This document shows positions 47,889 to 59,197 of a stretch of DNA of 64,000 nt, in pieces. Position numbers and translations under genes: made by a program. Position 1 is the first letter of the stretch. Each line of letters starts with the position of its first letter. The DNA is from Thozetella sp. PMI_491. Taxonomy: Eukaryota; Ascomycota; Sordariomycetes; Chaetosphaeriales; Chaetosphaeriaceae. The notes below the pieces were generated by a model. It searched no databases. It was not told the DNA's origin and worked only from the letters and a program-made list of their open reading frames with translations. The stretch is from the NCBI GenBank assembly GCA_021432635.1, contig MU270056.1, positions 363,656-427,655 of the forward strand, in the 5' to 3' direction.

Positions 47889-48503
47889 CATCGCCTAGAA
47901 TAGCAACCAATCTAGTCTCAAGAACCTAAGCGCTGGGTTAGCCGGCGGAGAGGTCGGGCGTCTCGCTGAGGTGAGGCCTCACCTTCCTCTGCGGAAGGGT
48001 GCCTCGGCCCATTTTCCACCGATTTACCACCAGCGTCCTTCGACTTTGGCCAGAAGGCTTTTTTTCTTGCTCCCAGCTAAGAACCTTCTTCGCCATTGGC
48101 CATGTTAACCTGGGGCCAAGGCTACGAATGAATCCGGTCTGACGCCGTGGTAGCCTGGCTTTCCATGACCTAATCCTAATACCAGTCCGCTCCCCCCCTT
48201 CTCCACCCACAGCCCTGCCGACGGCCCCAGCCGGGCGGTTCTTGGAATCCTCCAGGCCCTTGGGGTCGTAGGGAGAGAGGGGCACGAAGGGGGGTGCAAC
48301 GGGCAAACCCCCACCCTCCGATCGCGGGCCGCGGGGCAAATTCGAGCTGCGAGCAAAAAGTTCGTGGCCGATGTCGAACTCTGAGTCATTTGCCAACATT
48401 CCCTACCTTGTATCCCGAGATACTTCGTGAGCGAGCGAGCGAGTAGTGTTGGAACCTCTAGGCCGCGATCGAACCCCGCCAATTGCTGCTGCAGATTCTC
48501 ACA
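44181..48503. other. Intergenic region, no gene recognised
   Basis: About 4.3 kb after the RNA-binding-protein gene and before aspartate-semialdehyde dehydrogenase. It probably includes the 3' UTR of the former. ORFs of up to 241 codons (e.g. 44762-45487, plus) are Arg/Ser/Gly-rich with no domain-like pattern. A clear hexanucleotide microsatellite lies at about 47854-47888. Confidence 0.5.
47854..47888. repeat. (AGCAGG)n hexanucleotide microsatellite
   Basis: Nearly six tandem copies of the AGCAGG unit in the spacer upstream of the aspartate-semialdehyde dehydrogenase gene, in non-coding DNA. Confidence 0.93.
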
Positions 48504-49775
48504 ATGGCCCAATTGCCCACCAAGACTTGCGGTACAGAGCACCCCCGTCCCCTCCCTCCTCCCCCCTTTCTGGTCACCACTTGGAACACCACTTGGGGAG
48601 AAATACTGACTTGGTTCCTCGACCAGGCGTCCTAGGATGCACTGGATCTGTCGGCCAGCGCTTCATCCTGCTCCTCCAGGGCCACCCGTGCCTCAAGCTC
48701 GTCGCCGTGGGCGCTTCGTCCCGGTCCGCTGGCAAGAAATACCGCGATGCCGTCAACTGGAAGCAGTCGACGCCCATGAGCGACGAGCTGGGCGATCTCG
48801 TGGTGCGCGAGTGCCAGGCCGCCCTGTTCGCCGACTGCGACATCGTCTTTAGCGGGCTCGACAGTGACGTCGCCGGCACCGTCGAGCGCGAGTTCCAGGC
48901 CGCCAACATCGCCGTCTTCTCCAACGCCAAGAACTACCGCCGCGACCCGCTTACGCCCCTGGTTGTGCCTACCGTAAACCTGGGCCATCTCGACCTGATC
49001 CCGCACCAGCGCAGCCAGCTCGGGCTCGGCAAGGGCTTCCTGGTGTGCAACAGCAACTGCGCCGTCATCGGGCTTGTCATCCCCTTCGCCGCCCTGCAGC
49101 AGCGCTTCGGCCCCATCGACACCGTGTCCGTCGTCACCATGCAGGCCGTCTCGGGCGCCGGCTACCCGGGCGTGAGCAGCATGGACATCATCGACAATGT
49201 AGTCCCCTACATTGCCGGCGAGGAGGACAAGCTAGAGACGGAGGCCCAGAAGATCCTCGGCGGCATCAACGCCGAGGCCACCGCCTTTGCCGAGCAGACC
49301 ACCCTCAAGGTCTCGGCCACCTGCAACCGAGTGCCCGTCCTAGATGGCCACGTGGCCTGTGTGTCGCTGCGCTTTGCCCAGCGGCCGCCGCCCAGCGCCG
49401 AGGATGTCAAGGACTGCCTCCGGAACTACAAGTCCGAGGCCCAGGAGCTAGGCTGCCCGTCGGCGCCCAACCCACCCATCAAGGTCTTCGACCAGCCCGA
49501 CCGGCCGCAGCCCCGTCTTGACCGCGACCTGGGCAGAGGCTACACCGTCAGCGTGGGGAGAATCAGGGCCGATGAGAGTGCCATATTCGACCTCAAGTTC
49601 ACGGCATTGAGCCACAACAGTAATTTACCCCCCCCCCAAACCTTCTCCTTATTCTTCTATGCACCTACAGAGTCTTGCAAATATAGAACTAACGCCGCCG
49701 CTTGTAGCCGTCATTGGAGCCGCCGGCTCGTCTATCTTGAATGCCGAGGCTGCCATTCTGAAGGGCTACATCTGA
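48504..49775 (+). CDS. Aspartate-semialdehyde dehydrogenase
   Basis: Spliced as join(48504..48531, 48627..49619, 49708..49775), 362 residues, the usual length. Exon 1 is only 28 bases (MAQLPTKTC plus one base), and the 95-nt intron splits the NADP-binding loop so that [13 protein letters not shown] is restored by splicing. The catalytic Cys is Cys154 in [28 protein letters not shown] contains the conserved active-site His. The last exon gives [21 protein letters not shown] and ends GYI. The enzyme reduces L-aspartyl-4-phosphate to L-aspartate semialdehyde with NADPH. This is the second step of homoserine, threonine and methionine synthesis, in the cytosol. Fungi have the pathway and animals do not. 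Yeast calls the gene HOM2. Confidence 0.95.
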
Positions 49776-52700
49776 TGGGCAGAGACAGGCGTGACGGGGG
49801 AGTACAATATTGGGTGCTGCAGCATGGCACTGTTTCATGGCTCGGGAGTTTAAAGGATATGGTATATGGAGCATGGCGTGGGAACAAAAAAAAAGAAATT
49901 TTCTCGAACAAGAGAGGCCATAAAGGGGACAGGTTGTCGAGGGTGCCACGCATATCCTAAAGGTGTGCACATCAGCAGGTACTTGGGGCGAGGACAGAAG
50001 CTCGGGGCAATATTCTACTGCTATATCTCGAGCGGGCACACAGGGGAAACGCTCAAAATATACTCTACATATCGGTTTAAAATAACATTGTTGCTCCTAT
50101 GCCCCCAGATTCCCGAACTAGCTGGGAATCGCACACGGCCTCCCGGATCCGCGGCCACCCAATGCTCAGGCATGAGCCAGGGCAGCCGAAGGGGCCACCG
50201 TAACGCTAGACCAGCATCTTTGTGCTGACTGGAATCCCCGGAACACCCATATCCGCCGCCAGGAGCACTCTTCCTGGAATAAAAATAACCTGGGCAAGAT
50301 GCTCCCTGTCGATTCATGCTCGATCACTTGACAACAGCGTATGGGGTCACAGCAACCAGCGTGGGTGAGATGCTGGGGCGAGCATTACATTGGCTAGCAA
50401 CCCCTAATTATTTCCAGTTGGCCGTAGGACCTCGGTATATGCAATGCCCCCGGGCAGGTGTGAAGCTGGCTCTTCCCCGCGACTGTCGATTCTAAGATCT
50501 TCGATTGACTTATAAGAAGCCCGCTCTATGTTGTTCGCTATAGGTGTGGTATGTTCTACCCACAGCTAAACCATAGTCTGAGCCCAGCTCGTCATTGTTG
50601 CCTCGTACAAACCTGTCCCGTAAGAGACTTAATAGAAGTACCTTATCGTGGGGTAGCTTCAAGATGGTTATGGGCACTGTTAATTAGAGTCCTCCCCGAT
50701 TCAGTCAAACGTCCGCTGAAGCTGGCGTCGCAGCCGGGCGGGGATAGAGAGTTGAGCCCGATGATGGCGAGCTTGAAATTCATCTGATGTGCGCCCCCCC
50801 TGCGCCAGCCCAAAGGCTCGGAAGCCGGCAAAGCACGGTCTAAACTGCAAGGGGCCGACCATCTCGTCTTCAAATTTGGCGGCTGTTGTCTTGTACAACG
50901 AGCGAGCAGTCAACAGGGACGGTGCGCGAACTTGATCAGCACCCGCTCGATCTCGGGAGCAGCGGCGAGGAACGCACATGAACAGCAGTTCGTTTGCCAC
51001 GGCGCTGATTCGAGGGCCGCTCGAGCCGATCTGCGAATGCCAAGTGCGATTTTTGTGCGGGCACGCGAGGAGAACAAACCTGATACATGGGGCAAGGGAT
51101 GTTCTTCATCCAGGCAAGGGGGCCTTTCAACGGGCGTCCTAAGTCGCAAGAGTGGGTAGCACCACAGCAACGTGCATGCGCCGCGCTGGCTACCCGAGCA
51201 TGCAGGGGCCTGAGATGCAGCGATTCTAGCTCCTTAGAGCCTCAGGTGGGGAGGCCCATGCTGACTCGTCCCCCAAGGTTTGGAAGGACACTGAGGTGCA
51301 GGAAAACAGATCGTCCTCTGATCGCCGCCGTTGTCATACCGAGATGGCCCACGTTCGTTGGCTTGAAATCTCCGGATAAACTTCCGCGTCTAAAAAAGAA
51401 AAGAAGAAGAGTTTCTGGAGCGCGGAGCCGGGGCGCTCATTGTCGAGGATCATAAAATGCGCTCGCTACAGCGGTCTGGGAGAAGGGGTTCTGTGATGGG
51501 AGTTCTGACACTCGTCAAGACCAGGACCCCCGGCAGTGGTTGTGGTCCTCCTCCTCCACTGAATCGGGGGACAAAGTTCGCTGGCAAGATCTGGTGTCAA
51601 CTTCAGATGAAAGGCGCTCGCTGTGGCTCCTGACCTGCCGGGCACCAGACAGAGGATGAGACGCAGCTAGGAGTGGGGGGGGGGGAGAGCCAGGCGGACC
51701 GAGGGAACCTTGTACTGGACAGCCTTTGGCCCCTCTTGAGATGCAATCGCCTGTAAAAGCCAAGTGTGGTTCCTGAGTGATCGGCCCCGGGGCCCGTCCC
51801 CAAAACGACGTGGCCGTAGAGGAGAATCCAGGTTTGGGCGAAATCTACACTACCGGGGCGCCGTTCTGGGTTTGACGATGCAGGGTTGAAACTGCTGCCA
51901 TTCATGCGACGAGCCAGACGCGACTTGACAGGCCAACACTTGCTTCTCTGCTGCGTGCTTCTACCATGTCAGAATTGCTTATGGTACGATTGTCAAGGCA
52001 GGCAGGCAGGCAGGCAGGCAGGCAGACCGCGCCGGAGGCTGCGGGTCCGAAGTCTTTGTTAAAAAAAGATATGGTTGGAGGAGGCGCACGGGCGAACCAA
52101 TGGTCCGTCTAGGTGTCTGTCTGTATTTGCCAACCAACACGTCCGGGAAGGCACCTGGAGCTGAAGCATTGGGGAGCATAGGGGCATGAGCCGTCTTCAT
52201 CTCCGGAACGGACTAATGGGCTTTGGGTAAGACAAAACACCCAGAGAAGAGGGGTTGGAAAAGAAAGGAAAGACAGGAGAGATAGAAGAAGCAAAAAAAG
52301 AAGAAAAAAAAGAAAAAAAGGAGAAGGGACAAGACCAAGATAGCCAAGGATGGCGTGTGCTTCGTGTGTTCCAACCTAATTGTTCGTATTTACAGTGCCT
52401 CCAGCGAGATGCCTTTTGGGTTTGGCGTCTAGAAGCAGTGACGTGGGAGGGCTGGTGCGGAAACCCTTTTATCGCAAATGGGATCGGTTAACTGCATCCC
52501 ACCTGGTGTTTCAGACCCCTGCTACCACCGCTAATCGGTAGTAGTCCAGCTACCCGGATAAGCAGATTTAGCGCGCCATCTGCTCGTGTTCTTCACTGCC
52601 GTTCCTCCGCCAATTTATTGAAAGGGCCCGCCCGACTGGTTGATGTCAGGGCACCTTAGATCGTACGTAATGACTGCTTGAAGTTCCACCCATTCTCAAC

Positions 52701-52830
52701 TCGCGATCCTTCGCTCACCACGCACCGAAAAGACCACCTCATCCTTCTACGCCCCTTCTTGTCGCCACCAAGGCACGACAACACCCAGCCTGACCCTGCA
52801 CATTGGTGCAACCTTCACCCCGCGGTCAAA
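49776..52830. other. Intergenic region with simple repeats, no gene recognised
   Basis: About 3 kb between two plus-strand genes. The ORFs are short and not protein-like. It contains a (GGCA)n tetranucleotide run at about 51997-52025 and a purine-rich A/G tract at 52255-52326. The final few hundred bases should be the promoter and leader of the RhoGAP gene. Confidence 0.5.
51997..52025. repeat. (GGCA)n microsatellite
   Basis: About seven tandem copies of GGCA in non-coding DNA. Confidence 0.93.
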
Positions 52831-55528
52831 ATGTCGCTGGGAGACACGGCAGTTGTGGAGGGCGCCGCCGGTGCGCCGCCCAACGGGAGCTTGGGCATCG
52901 CCAGCCCGGTCGGTGTGGCGACGAGCGACGAGGACAGGCAAGTCCATGAGGTTCTCAACTCGGAGGTAAGCAGCCGTACTCTCCACGCCTTGTAGATGGC
53001 GCCAACTGACACGGCCTCGTCTTGTCCCGGCAGATCGGCGTCGCTACGCTTCTGAATCGCCTCAAGCAGAGCATCGCCTCCGCAAAGGGAAACCCCCCCC
53101 CCCCCCCCAGCCACTATCCACCTCTCGCCTTGCTCGCGACCGCTGGGGCGGGCCCAGCTGACTACGATTGCAGGAGTTTGCGCTTTTCCTCAAGAAACGT
53201 TCCCTCCTCGAGGATGACCACGCGAACGGACTCAAGAAGCTCTGCAGGACGTCGCAGGATAGCATCCAGCGGTCCGATCACCGGGGAGGGACTTTCGCGA
53301 AGGCTTACGAAGACATGATGGCGATCCACGAGAGAATGGCCGACAACGGGATACAATACGCCATGTCGCTGCACCAGATGCAGGAGGACCTGTTGGAGCT
53401 AGCGGCGATCGCCGAGAAGTCGAGGAAAGGCTGGAAGCAGAACGGCCTGATGGCGGAACAACGGTACGCCGAGCTCGAGGCGGCCATGCGCAAATCCAAG
53501 TCAAAGTATGACACCCTGGCTGAGGACTACGACCGCGCGCGAACGGGCGACCCGAGCAACCAGAAGAGGACCTTCGGCTTCAAAGGCCCCAGATCGGGAG
53601 CGCAGCACGAGGAGGACTTGCACCGCAAGCTACAGGGTGCCGACCAGGACTACCAGAGCAAAGTGCAGATGGTGCAGCAAGAGCGCAATGAGCTGCTGAC
53701 GAGGACACGGCCCGAGACGGTCAAGGCCCTGCAGGACATTATACGGGAGTGTGATTCGGGACTGGCGCTGCAGATGCAAAAGTTTGGTAAGTTAGCACGC
53801 AAGCTGACTTTCTGTGGCATTGTTTTCTGACCGGGCGTGGCCCCTTGCAGCATCGTTCAATGAGAAACTCCTCCTCAGCAACGGCCTCAGCATCAGCCCG
53901 CTGAAGAACGGGCACGGCGACGCGCGCAGCTTGAGGGAATGCATCCTCGCGATCAACAACGATAGGGATTTGAGCGACTACGTCAGCGCCTACTACAAGC
54001 AGCTCCCACCGAGGACAGGTGAGCCAAAGTACGAGCGCAACCCGGTAAGTGACGCCTCCAGACGCCTCCAGGCGCCACGGCGTGCCTAGGCCCGATCGCC
54101 CCCCGAGCTCACTAGCTGATTTCGCCCCCCTCACTATGTAGGTCTTGGACCAGTCGCACCGTGCGCCCGCACAGGCGCCCGCGCCAATTAACACGGCGCA
54201 GGCCCAGGGCGGCGCAGTGCAGCCCATGTTCAACCCGCAGGTACCCCAGTCCAGCAGCTCCATGGCCCCGAGGACCAGCATGGGCGGGTACGTCGAGTCG
54301 CCTATTACCACCTCACCGCCTGGGCCGAACCCCCTGGGCCACAGCTACAGCCCCAGCACGGGCGCCCTCCCCCCGATAGGTCCCGGCTCGTCGCAGCCCC
54401 AGCAGCGCCCGTCGCACCAACAGCAGCACGAGCGAAGCTTCAGCCAAAGCAGCATGGGCAGCCAAGGGAACACAGGCCCGCCCTACGGTGGACACCGGGG
54501 GTCCACGCAAGCACCTCTCGTCCCTAGCTCCCGTTTCAACAATGGCCCGTCCAACAGTGGCAACCTTAACCTGAGCCCACAAGGCGCCCCGCAGCTCGGG
54601 GCCTTGTCTTTCCAATCTTCCCAGCCCCAACCACAACCGCTCCAGAACCCATCCCCGTCGCAAGGACCTGCTCCTCTCGACCCTAATCCTCTTCAGCAGC
54701 ACCCGCCGCAAGGGCTGCCGTCAGGTCCTGCCGCCGCACGGAATCAGTCGCCACCAAGAATGGCGCCTACCCGACCGGTCTTCGGCCAGTCCCTGGCCCG
54801 CTTGTACGAGCGTGACGGCCTCGCCGTGCCCATGGTCGTCTACCAATGCATCCAGGCCGTGGACCTCTACGGCCTCGGCGTCGAGGGTATCTACCGTCTG
54901 TCCGGCTCCGTGCCCCACGTCAACAAGCTCAAGGGATTGTTCGACCACGGTAAGCTCTGCCACGTGCTCCAAAAAGGAAGGCAGAAAGATGCCCCATGAA
55001 GATCTGGTTATGCTGACAAGCAATGCCCCGTAGACTCGAGCGCTGTTGACTTCCGAAACCCCGAGAGCTTCTTTCACGACGTCAACAGCGTCGCTGGCCT
55101 GCTGAAGCACTTCTTCCGGGACCTCCCCGACCCGCTCCTCACCAAAGAGCACTACTCGGGCTTCATCGAAGCGGCCAGTACGTGAAAACCCCCTTAACCA
55201 CCTGTGCTCCTCTACCGCCCCCCGCAGCCTGCTGACCTCGGGTTCAATAGAAATTGACGACGACACGGTACGCCGCGATTCTCTGCACGCCATCATCAAC
55301 AACCTCCCGGATCCAAACTACGCCACACTGCGCGCCCTTACCCTGCACCTACACCGGGTGATTGAGAACTCGGGTGTGAACAGGATGAGCTCGCAGAACC
55401 TAGCCATTGTGTTCGGCCCGACGCTCATGGGCACCGGCGTGGGGAACAACATCGCGGACGCAGGCTGGCAGGTCCGGGTGGTCGACACGATCCTTCAGAA
55501 CACGTACCAGATTTTCGATGATGATTAG
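52831..55528 (+). CDS. F-BAR and RhoGAP domain protein (Rgd1/Rga-like)
   Basis: Seven exons: join(52831..52965, 53034..53087, 53174..53786, 53851..54044, 54142..54949, 55034..55177, 55251..55528), 741 residues with phase kept. An F-BAR/FCH domain spans about residues 46-320 ([41 protein letters not shown]). A long Pro/Ser/Gln-rich disordered linker follows. The RhoGAP domain is at the C-terminus from about 550, with the arginine finger Arg584 in GIYRLSG and a typical end ([17 protein letters not shown]). Such proteins bind curved plasma membrane and switch off Rho GTPases during polar growth and septation. Five of the six introns have canonical ends. The second would have to start with GGGAAA at 53088, not GT; reading through gives a stop. 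Confidence 0.88.
53093..53108. repeat. Poly(C) tract inside RhoGAP intron 2
   Basis: Sixteen consecutive C bases five bases after the inferred exon 2 end. Such runs are prone to base-calling error, which bears on the odd donor site next to it. Confidence 0.93.
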
Positions 55529-56232
55529 ACAACTCGATCTGCTGGGCTGCGTGCTCGGGTGGGATGTTCCAGTTGGGCCCGCTGGACGAGCGTTCTTGAC
55601 AGCGTATTTGAGAGCATGTTTGAGCCCCTTAGGGTTGGGGGCTGTACCATAACCAACCACCACGTTCGGGAGAGCAACATCTGATGTGTGTGTGTGTATA
55701 CCGAGACAGGTATTTAATGATAAACATCCGGATATGGCAAAAGGAACGGCGAAAGTTTGTTGTCGAGCGGCGGCAATATATCCATGGCAGGCTATTTAAT
55801 CTCATTTTCCATCCTCCTCGAGCTTGAACTGTCCCCCGAAGCCCAAGGCTGGCTACATCGGCGACACTTGCCATTGAGTCAGGTAGGTATTGTTCAATTA
55901 AGGTAGGGTACCTAGGAACCCCTAGGTAAGTCTAAAATTATGCAGGCAGTGCTCTAGGGGCATCACTGCATGGTAATACGGCGCACAATGTGTTCTGGTG
56001 GGCGGATCGCCAGAACTGGCGGGGCTGGCCCGTGCGTAGCACTACGTTCCTTCGTTGGACCTCGAAGCTAGAGCTCCTACGTCCCCTCCGCCGAGGAGGA
56101 TAAACTTTCTCGCCAGACACAATCCCTCGGACCAACCGGCAAGAGAAAACCACACCTACGGGAGGCGTTAGGATCGATACCGAGACCCCGAAAAAAGTCG
56201 CCTGCGCACGCCTCAAGACACGCCCCAAGAGC
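55529..56232. other. Intergenic region between RhoGAP and hotdog-protein genes
   Basis: About 0.7 kb between two plus-strand genes, with a short (TG)n run at about 55687-55698. No coding frame is supported. Confidence 0.5.
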
Positions 56233-57228
56233 ATGCCCGCAATGGCGCGTAGCTTCTGGGCCGCCCAGCTGCTCCGGCGCACTTGTTTGCCCGGCCAAGC
56301 ATGGGCCCCGAGAGCCCCGAGAGCCCCGGTCCTTCCCTCCTCTCCTCGCCGAGCCCCAGCCCACGGGCCACGGGCCACGACGCCCTTCTCAACGACAGCA
56401 GTCCGAGCCCGACAGGCCGGTCAGAACTACGACTACTACCCACAGCAACCCGTCTCTCCAGCTCCTCCGGCCGAGAATGCTCCGTATTCGCCGCCGCAGC
56501 CGCCCCCTCCCCGCCGCCGCAGGCTACCCTGGGGCCGCATGCTCACCATCACCATATTTCTCGGCCTCGGGTGGACCACTGCCACCGCCATCCGGGAGCA
56601 ACTGTTCCCCTCGGCGTTCCCTGTCCCAGGCTCCCCAGACGATGCGTTCATCACTCGCGAGATTCACAAAATGGCCGCCAAGGAGCCCCTCATCCGACAG
56701 CTCGAGACGGATCCGGAGTGGGAAGAGATCGAAGCCGATCTCTCGAGCTCTCTGCCTGGCCCGGAGGCGCGCGAGCGACATTTGATCGCGGGCGCTCTCC
56801 GGGGCGCAAGGGGCATGGAGGGTTACTCGCGTGTTTGGCGCAACCGCGAGGGGCTCTTCGTGAGCGTCATCTACTTTGGGCCCGCAACGGCCGGCTGGCC
56901 CGGCGTGGTGCACGGCGGTCTACTTTCGGGGGTGCTAGGCGATGAGTGCGGGTGGCGGCCGACGGTGGCCCATTGGGGCCCCAACGGCTCGTGGATGAAC
57001 CACGTCGAGACCTCGTTCCGAAGGCCGGTGCGGATCAATCGCTTCATGCTGATTACTGCGCACAAGGTGCCCGAGGAGATGGCCCCGGAGGTCGACTACG
57101 ATAAGTACCTCGCGGTGGCATCTGCCATCTGGGAGCTGCGTGAGGTTAAGGACCTGAAGAAACCCGGGTGCCAGCCTCTGGCCGTAGTGTCCAGCGTGTG
57201 GAGCTTGATAGAGAAACAGTCCGGTTGA
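56233..57228 (+). CDS. Mitochondrial-type hotdog-fold (thioesterase superfamily) protein
   Basis: A single exon of 331 residues starting MPAMARSFWAAQLLRRTC; the second Met, three residues on, is an equal candidate. The first ~60 residues are Arg/Ala/Pro-rich with almost no acidic residues, like a mitochondrial presequence. Next come a Pro/Tyr-rich spacer and a probable membrane segment at about 106-122 (TITIFLGLGWTTATAI). The C-terminal ~200 residues hold a hotdog-type domain with the signature GWPGVVHGGLLSGVLGDECGW followed by strands (NHVETSFRRPVRINRFMLITAHKV). The layout resembles fungal proteins related to yeast Fmp10 and to mammalian THEM4/5 acyl-CoA thioesterases. Substrate and catalytic activity cannot be deduced. 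It converges with the lipoyl synthase gene, which is also mitochondrial. Confidence 0.83.
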   Translation: MPAMARSFWAAQLLRRTCLPGQAWAPRAPRAPVLPSSPRRAPAHGPRATTPFSTTAVRARQAGQNYDYYPQQPVSPAPPAENAPYSPPQPPPPRRRRLPWGRMLTITIFLGLGWTTATAIREQLFPSAFPVPGSPDDAFITREIHKMAAKEPLIRQLETDPEWEEIEADLSSSLPGPEARERHLIAGALRGARGMEGYSRVWRNREGLFVSVIYFGPATAGWPGVVHGGLLSGVLGDECGWRPTVAHWGPNGSWMNHVETSFRRPVRINRFMLITAHKVPEEMAPEVDYDKYLAVASAIWELREVKDLKKPGCQPLAVVSSVWSLIEKQSG

Positions 57229-57847
57229 AAGGCCCCTGGCGTAAACTGCTTAAGTGGAGCAAAAGGGTGCCAACTAGAGGGAGTGGGAGATGAGCATTTC
57301 CAGGGCGTTCACGGGCGAACAGGAGGGGATCATTGTATAGATGGGAACGGAACCCAGGTGCTGAGTCTAAATAAGGAGCCTTGCAAGGCCATCTGGAGGG
57401 CTTCGGGGACGGAATGTGTATATTATCCCGGAGATGTCAGAACAGCTGTATTCATGCACTCTCAGTAGCCAAGACTCCTATCTTGGCTTTTGGATGGATA
57501 CCGCAGAATCGACCACACGTACGTAGAGTCTGGACGACGCTTTTGGTCCACTTTTCGTCGACTAACATGTGATCGCGGACTCGCAGTGGGTTAACACGGG
57601 CTCATACCAAGATATTCAGTGGAAGGCAAAATGGTGATGCATTTTTGGTTATGCTTGATCCTGTTTGGCTCTTGGGCCAACGAATTTTCCCTTGTTGAAG
57701 AGGCACCATACTCCCATCCTTTCGCCCGAACGCCGAACAAATGAGGGCCCATCCATCTATGCCCGGGTCTTTGGAAAACGACGACAGTGAGTAGAAGAAG
57801 GGTTAATACACGGGTGTTGAATATGCTTTGGCGGCGAGGCCGGCCCA
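57229..57847. other. Convergent 3' flank, no gene recognised
   Basis: About 0.6 kb between the stop codons of two converging genes, presumably both 3' UTRs. ORFs are short and not protein-like. Confidence 0.5.
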
Positions 57848-59197
57848 TCACAACGAGCTAGGGGTCGTTTCCGCAGAGTTGGCCGCGGCCTGCTCGAGGG
57901 TCTTGGAGGACATGGCCTTCTCGCCTGCCCTTTTCCTGAGGACATTCTCGATGAAGGCCTCTCCCGCCTTATACGATGACCGGACGAGAGGTCCGCTGGC
58001 GCAGTACAAGAAACCTAGGTCGAGGGCGCGCTGCCTCCAGAGCTCGAACTCATCGGGCGTCACGTACCGCTCGACCTTGAGATGCCTCTTGGTCGGCCGC
58101 ATGTACTGACCGAATGTCACGACATCGACGTCGACCTTTCGGAGCTCTGCAGGACATGTTAGCCACTGTTAAATAGCGGATTAAGGGTGCGTAAACGGGA
58201 AAGAAAAAGAAAAGGGGGGTTCCCGCTTACCCCTGAGTGTCTCCCAAAGTTCCTCCTCCGTCTCGCCCAAGCCCAGCATGATACTCGTCTTCGTGATAAT
58301 GCTCTCCTTTCCTTTCACCTTCTTGACGTGCTCCAGAACCTTCAAACTCTGGCGGAACGTGGCCCTTCGGTCACGCACGTATGGCGTCAGTCCTTCGACC
58401 GTCTCGACGTTGTGAGCGTACACGTCCAGGCCGCTTTCGGCCACGATCTTGACCATATCCAGATCCCCGCCAAAGTCTCCCGTCAGGGCCTCCACCAGGA
58501 GGGTGGGCTTCTTCTGCTTGATCCTAGAGATGGTCTCGGCGAAGTGGCGGGCGCCACCGTCGGCGAGGTCGTCGCGGTCGACGCTCGTGAGCACGACGTA
58601 GCCCAGTCCCCAGCGGGCCAGCGCCTCGGCCGTGTTCTCCGGCTCGTGCGGATCCAGGGGCGGCGGCGCGCGACTCGTCTTGACGCTGCAGAAGCGGCAG
58701 CCGCGCGTGCACGTGTCGCCCATCAGCATGATGGTTGCGGTGGCAGCCGCCTTGGACGAGCCGCCCCAGCACTCGCCGATGTTGGGGCACCGCGCTTCCT
58801 CGCACACGGTGTGGAGGTTCAGGCCACGAAGGTCGGCCTTGATCTTGCCGAAGTTGGGGTTCTCGCCGGGCGACGGGATCGGCGTCTTGAGCCAGGTTGG
58901 CAGCCGCGTGATAGTGCGCTTCTTGCCGGCGGGGCCGACCTCGGCGGTGCGGATCGCGTAGCCGTCGCTGGGGGAGAGGGGCGCCGCAGAGGACGCGGTG
59001 GGGAGGAAGTCGGAGAAGGAGGCGACAGTCTTGTCCTTGAAGTAGGTCGGCCGGGGCTTGCCGATGGCTCCGTTGGCCGCGTGGTCGTCGGGCGTCGGGA
59101 CCGTCGCGTAGGCCCGGCTGAGCGCGCCGGTCGACGAGGCCAGAGACCGTCGGAGGGGCGCCTGGAGACGATGCAGGCATGGGACGGGAGAAGCCAT
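57848..59197 (-). CDS. LIP5: Lipoyl synthase, mitochondrial
   Basis: Spliced as complement(57848..58146, 58231..59197), 421 residues. The 84-nt intron (GTAAGC...GCAG) rejoins [21 protein letters not shown]. The start at 59197 ([21 protein letters not shown]) gives an Arg/Ser-rich mitochondrial presequence; the frame is open further up to 59344, but that extension looks like leader. The auxiliary Fe-S cluster motif is Cys132, 137 and 143 in [12 protein letters not shown]. The radical-SAM CX3CX2C is Cys164, 168 and 171 in CTRGCRFC. The C-terminal RSSY ligand motif is present (VRSSYKAGE). The enzyme inserts two sulfurs into protein-bound octanoyl chains to make lipoyl groups for 2-oxoacid dehydrogenases and glycine cleavage. 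LIP5 is the yeast name. Confidence 0.96.
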
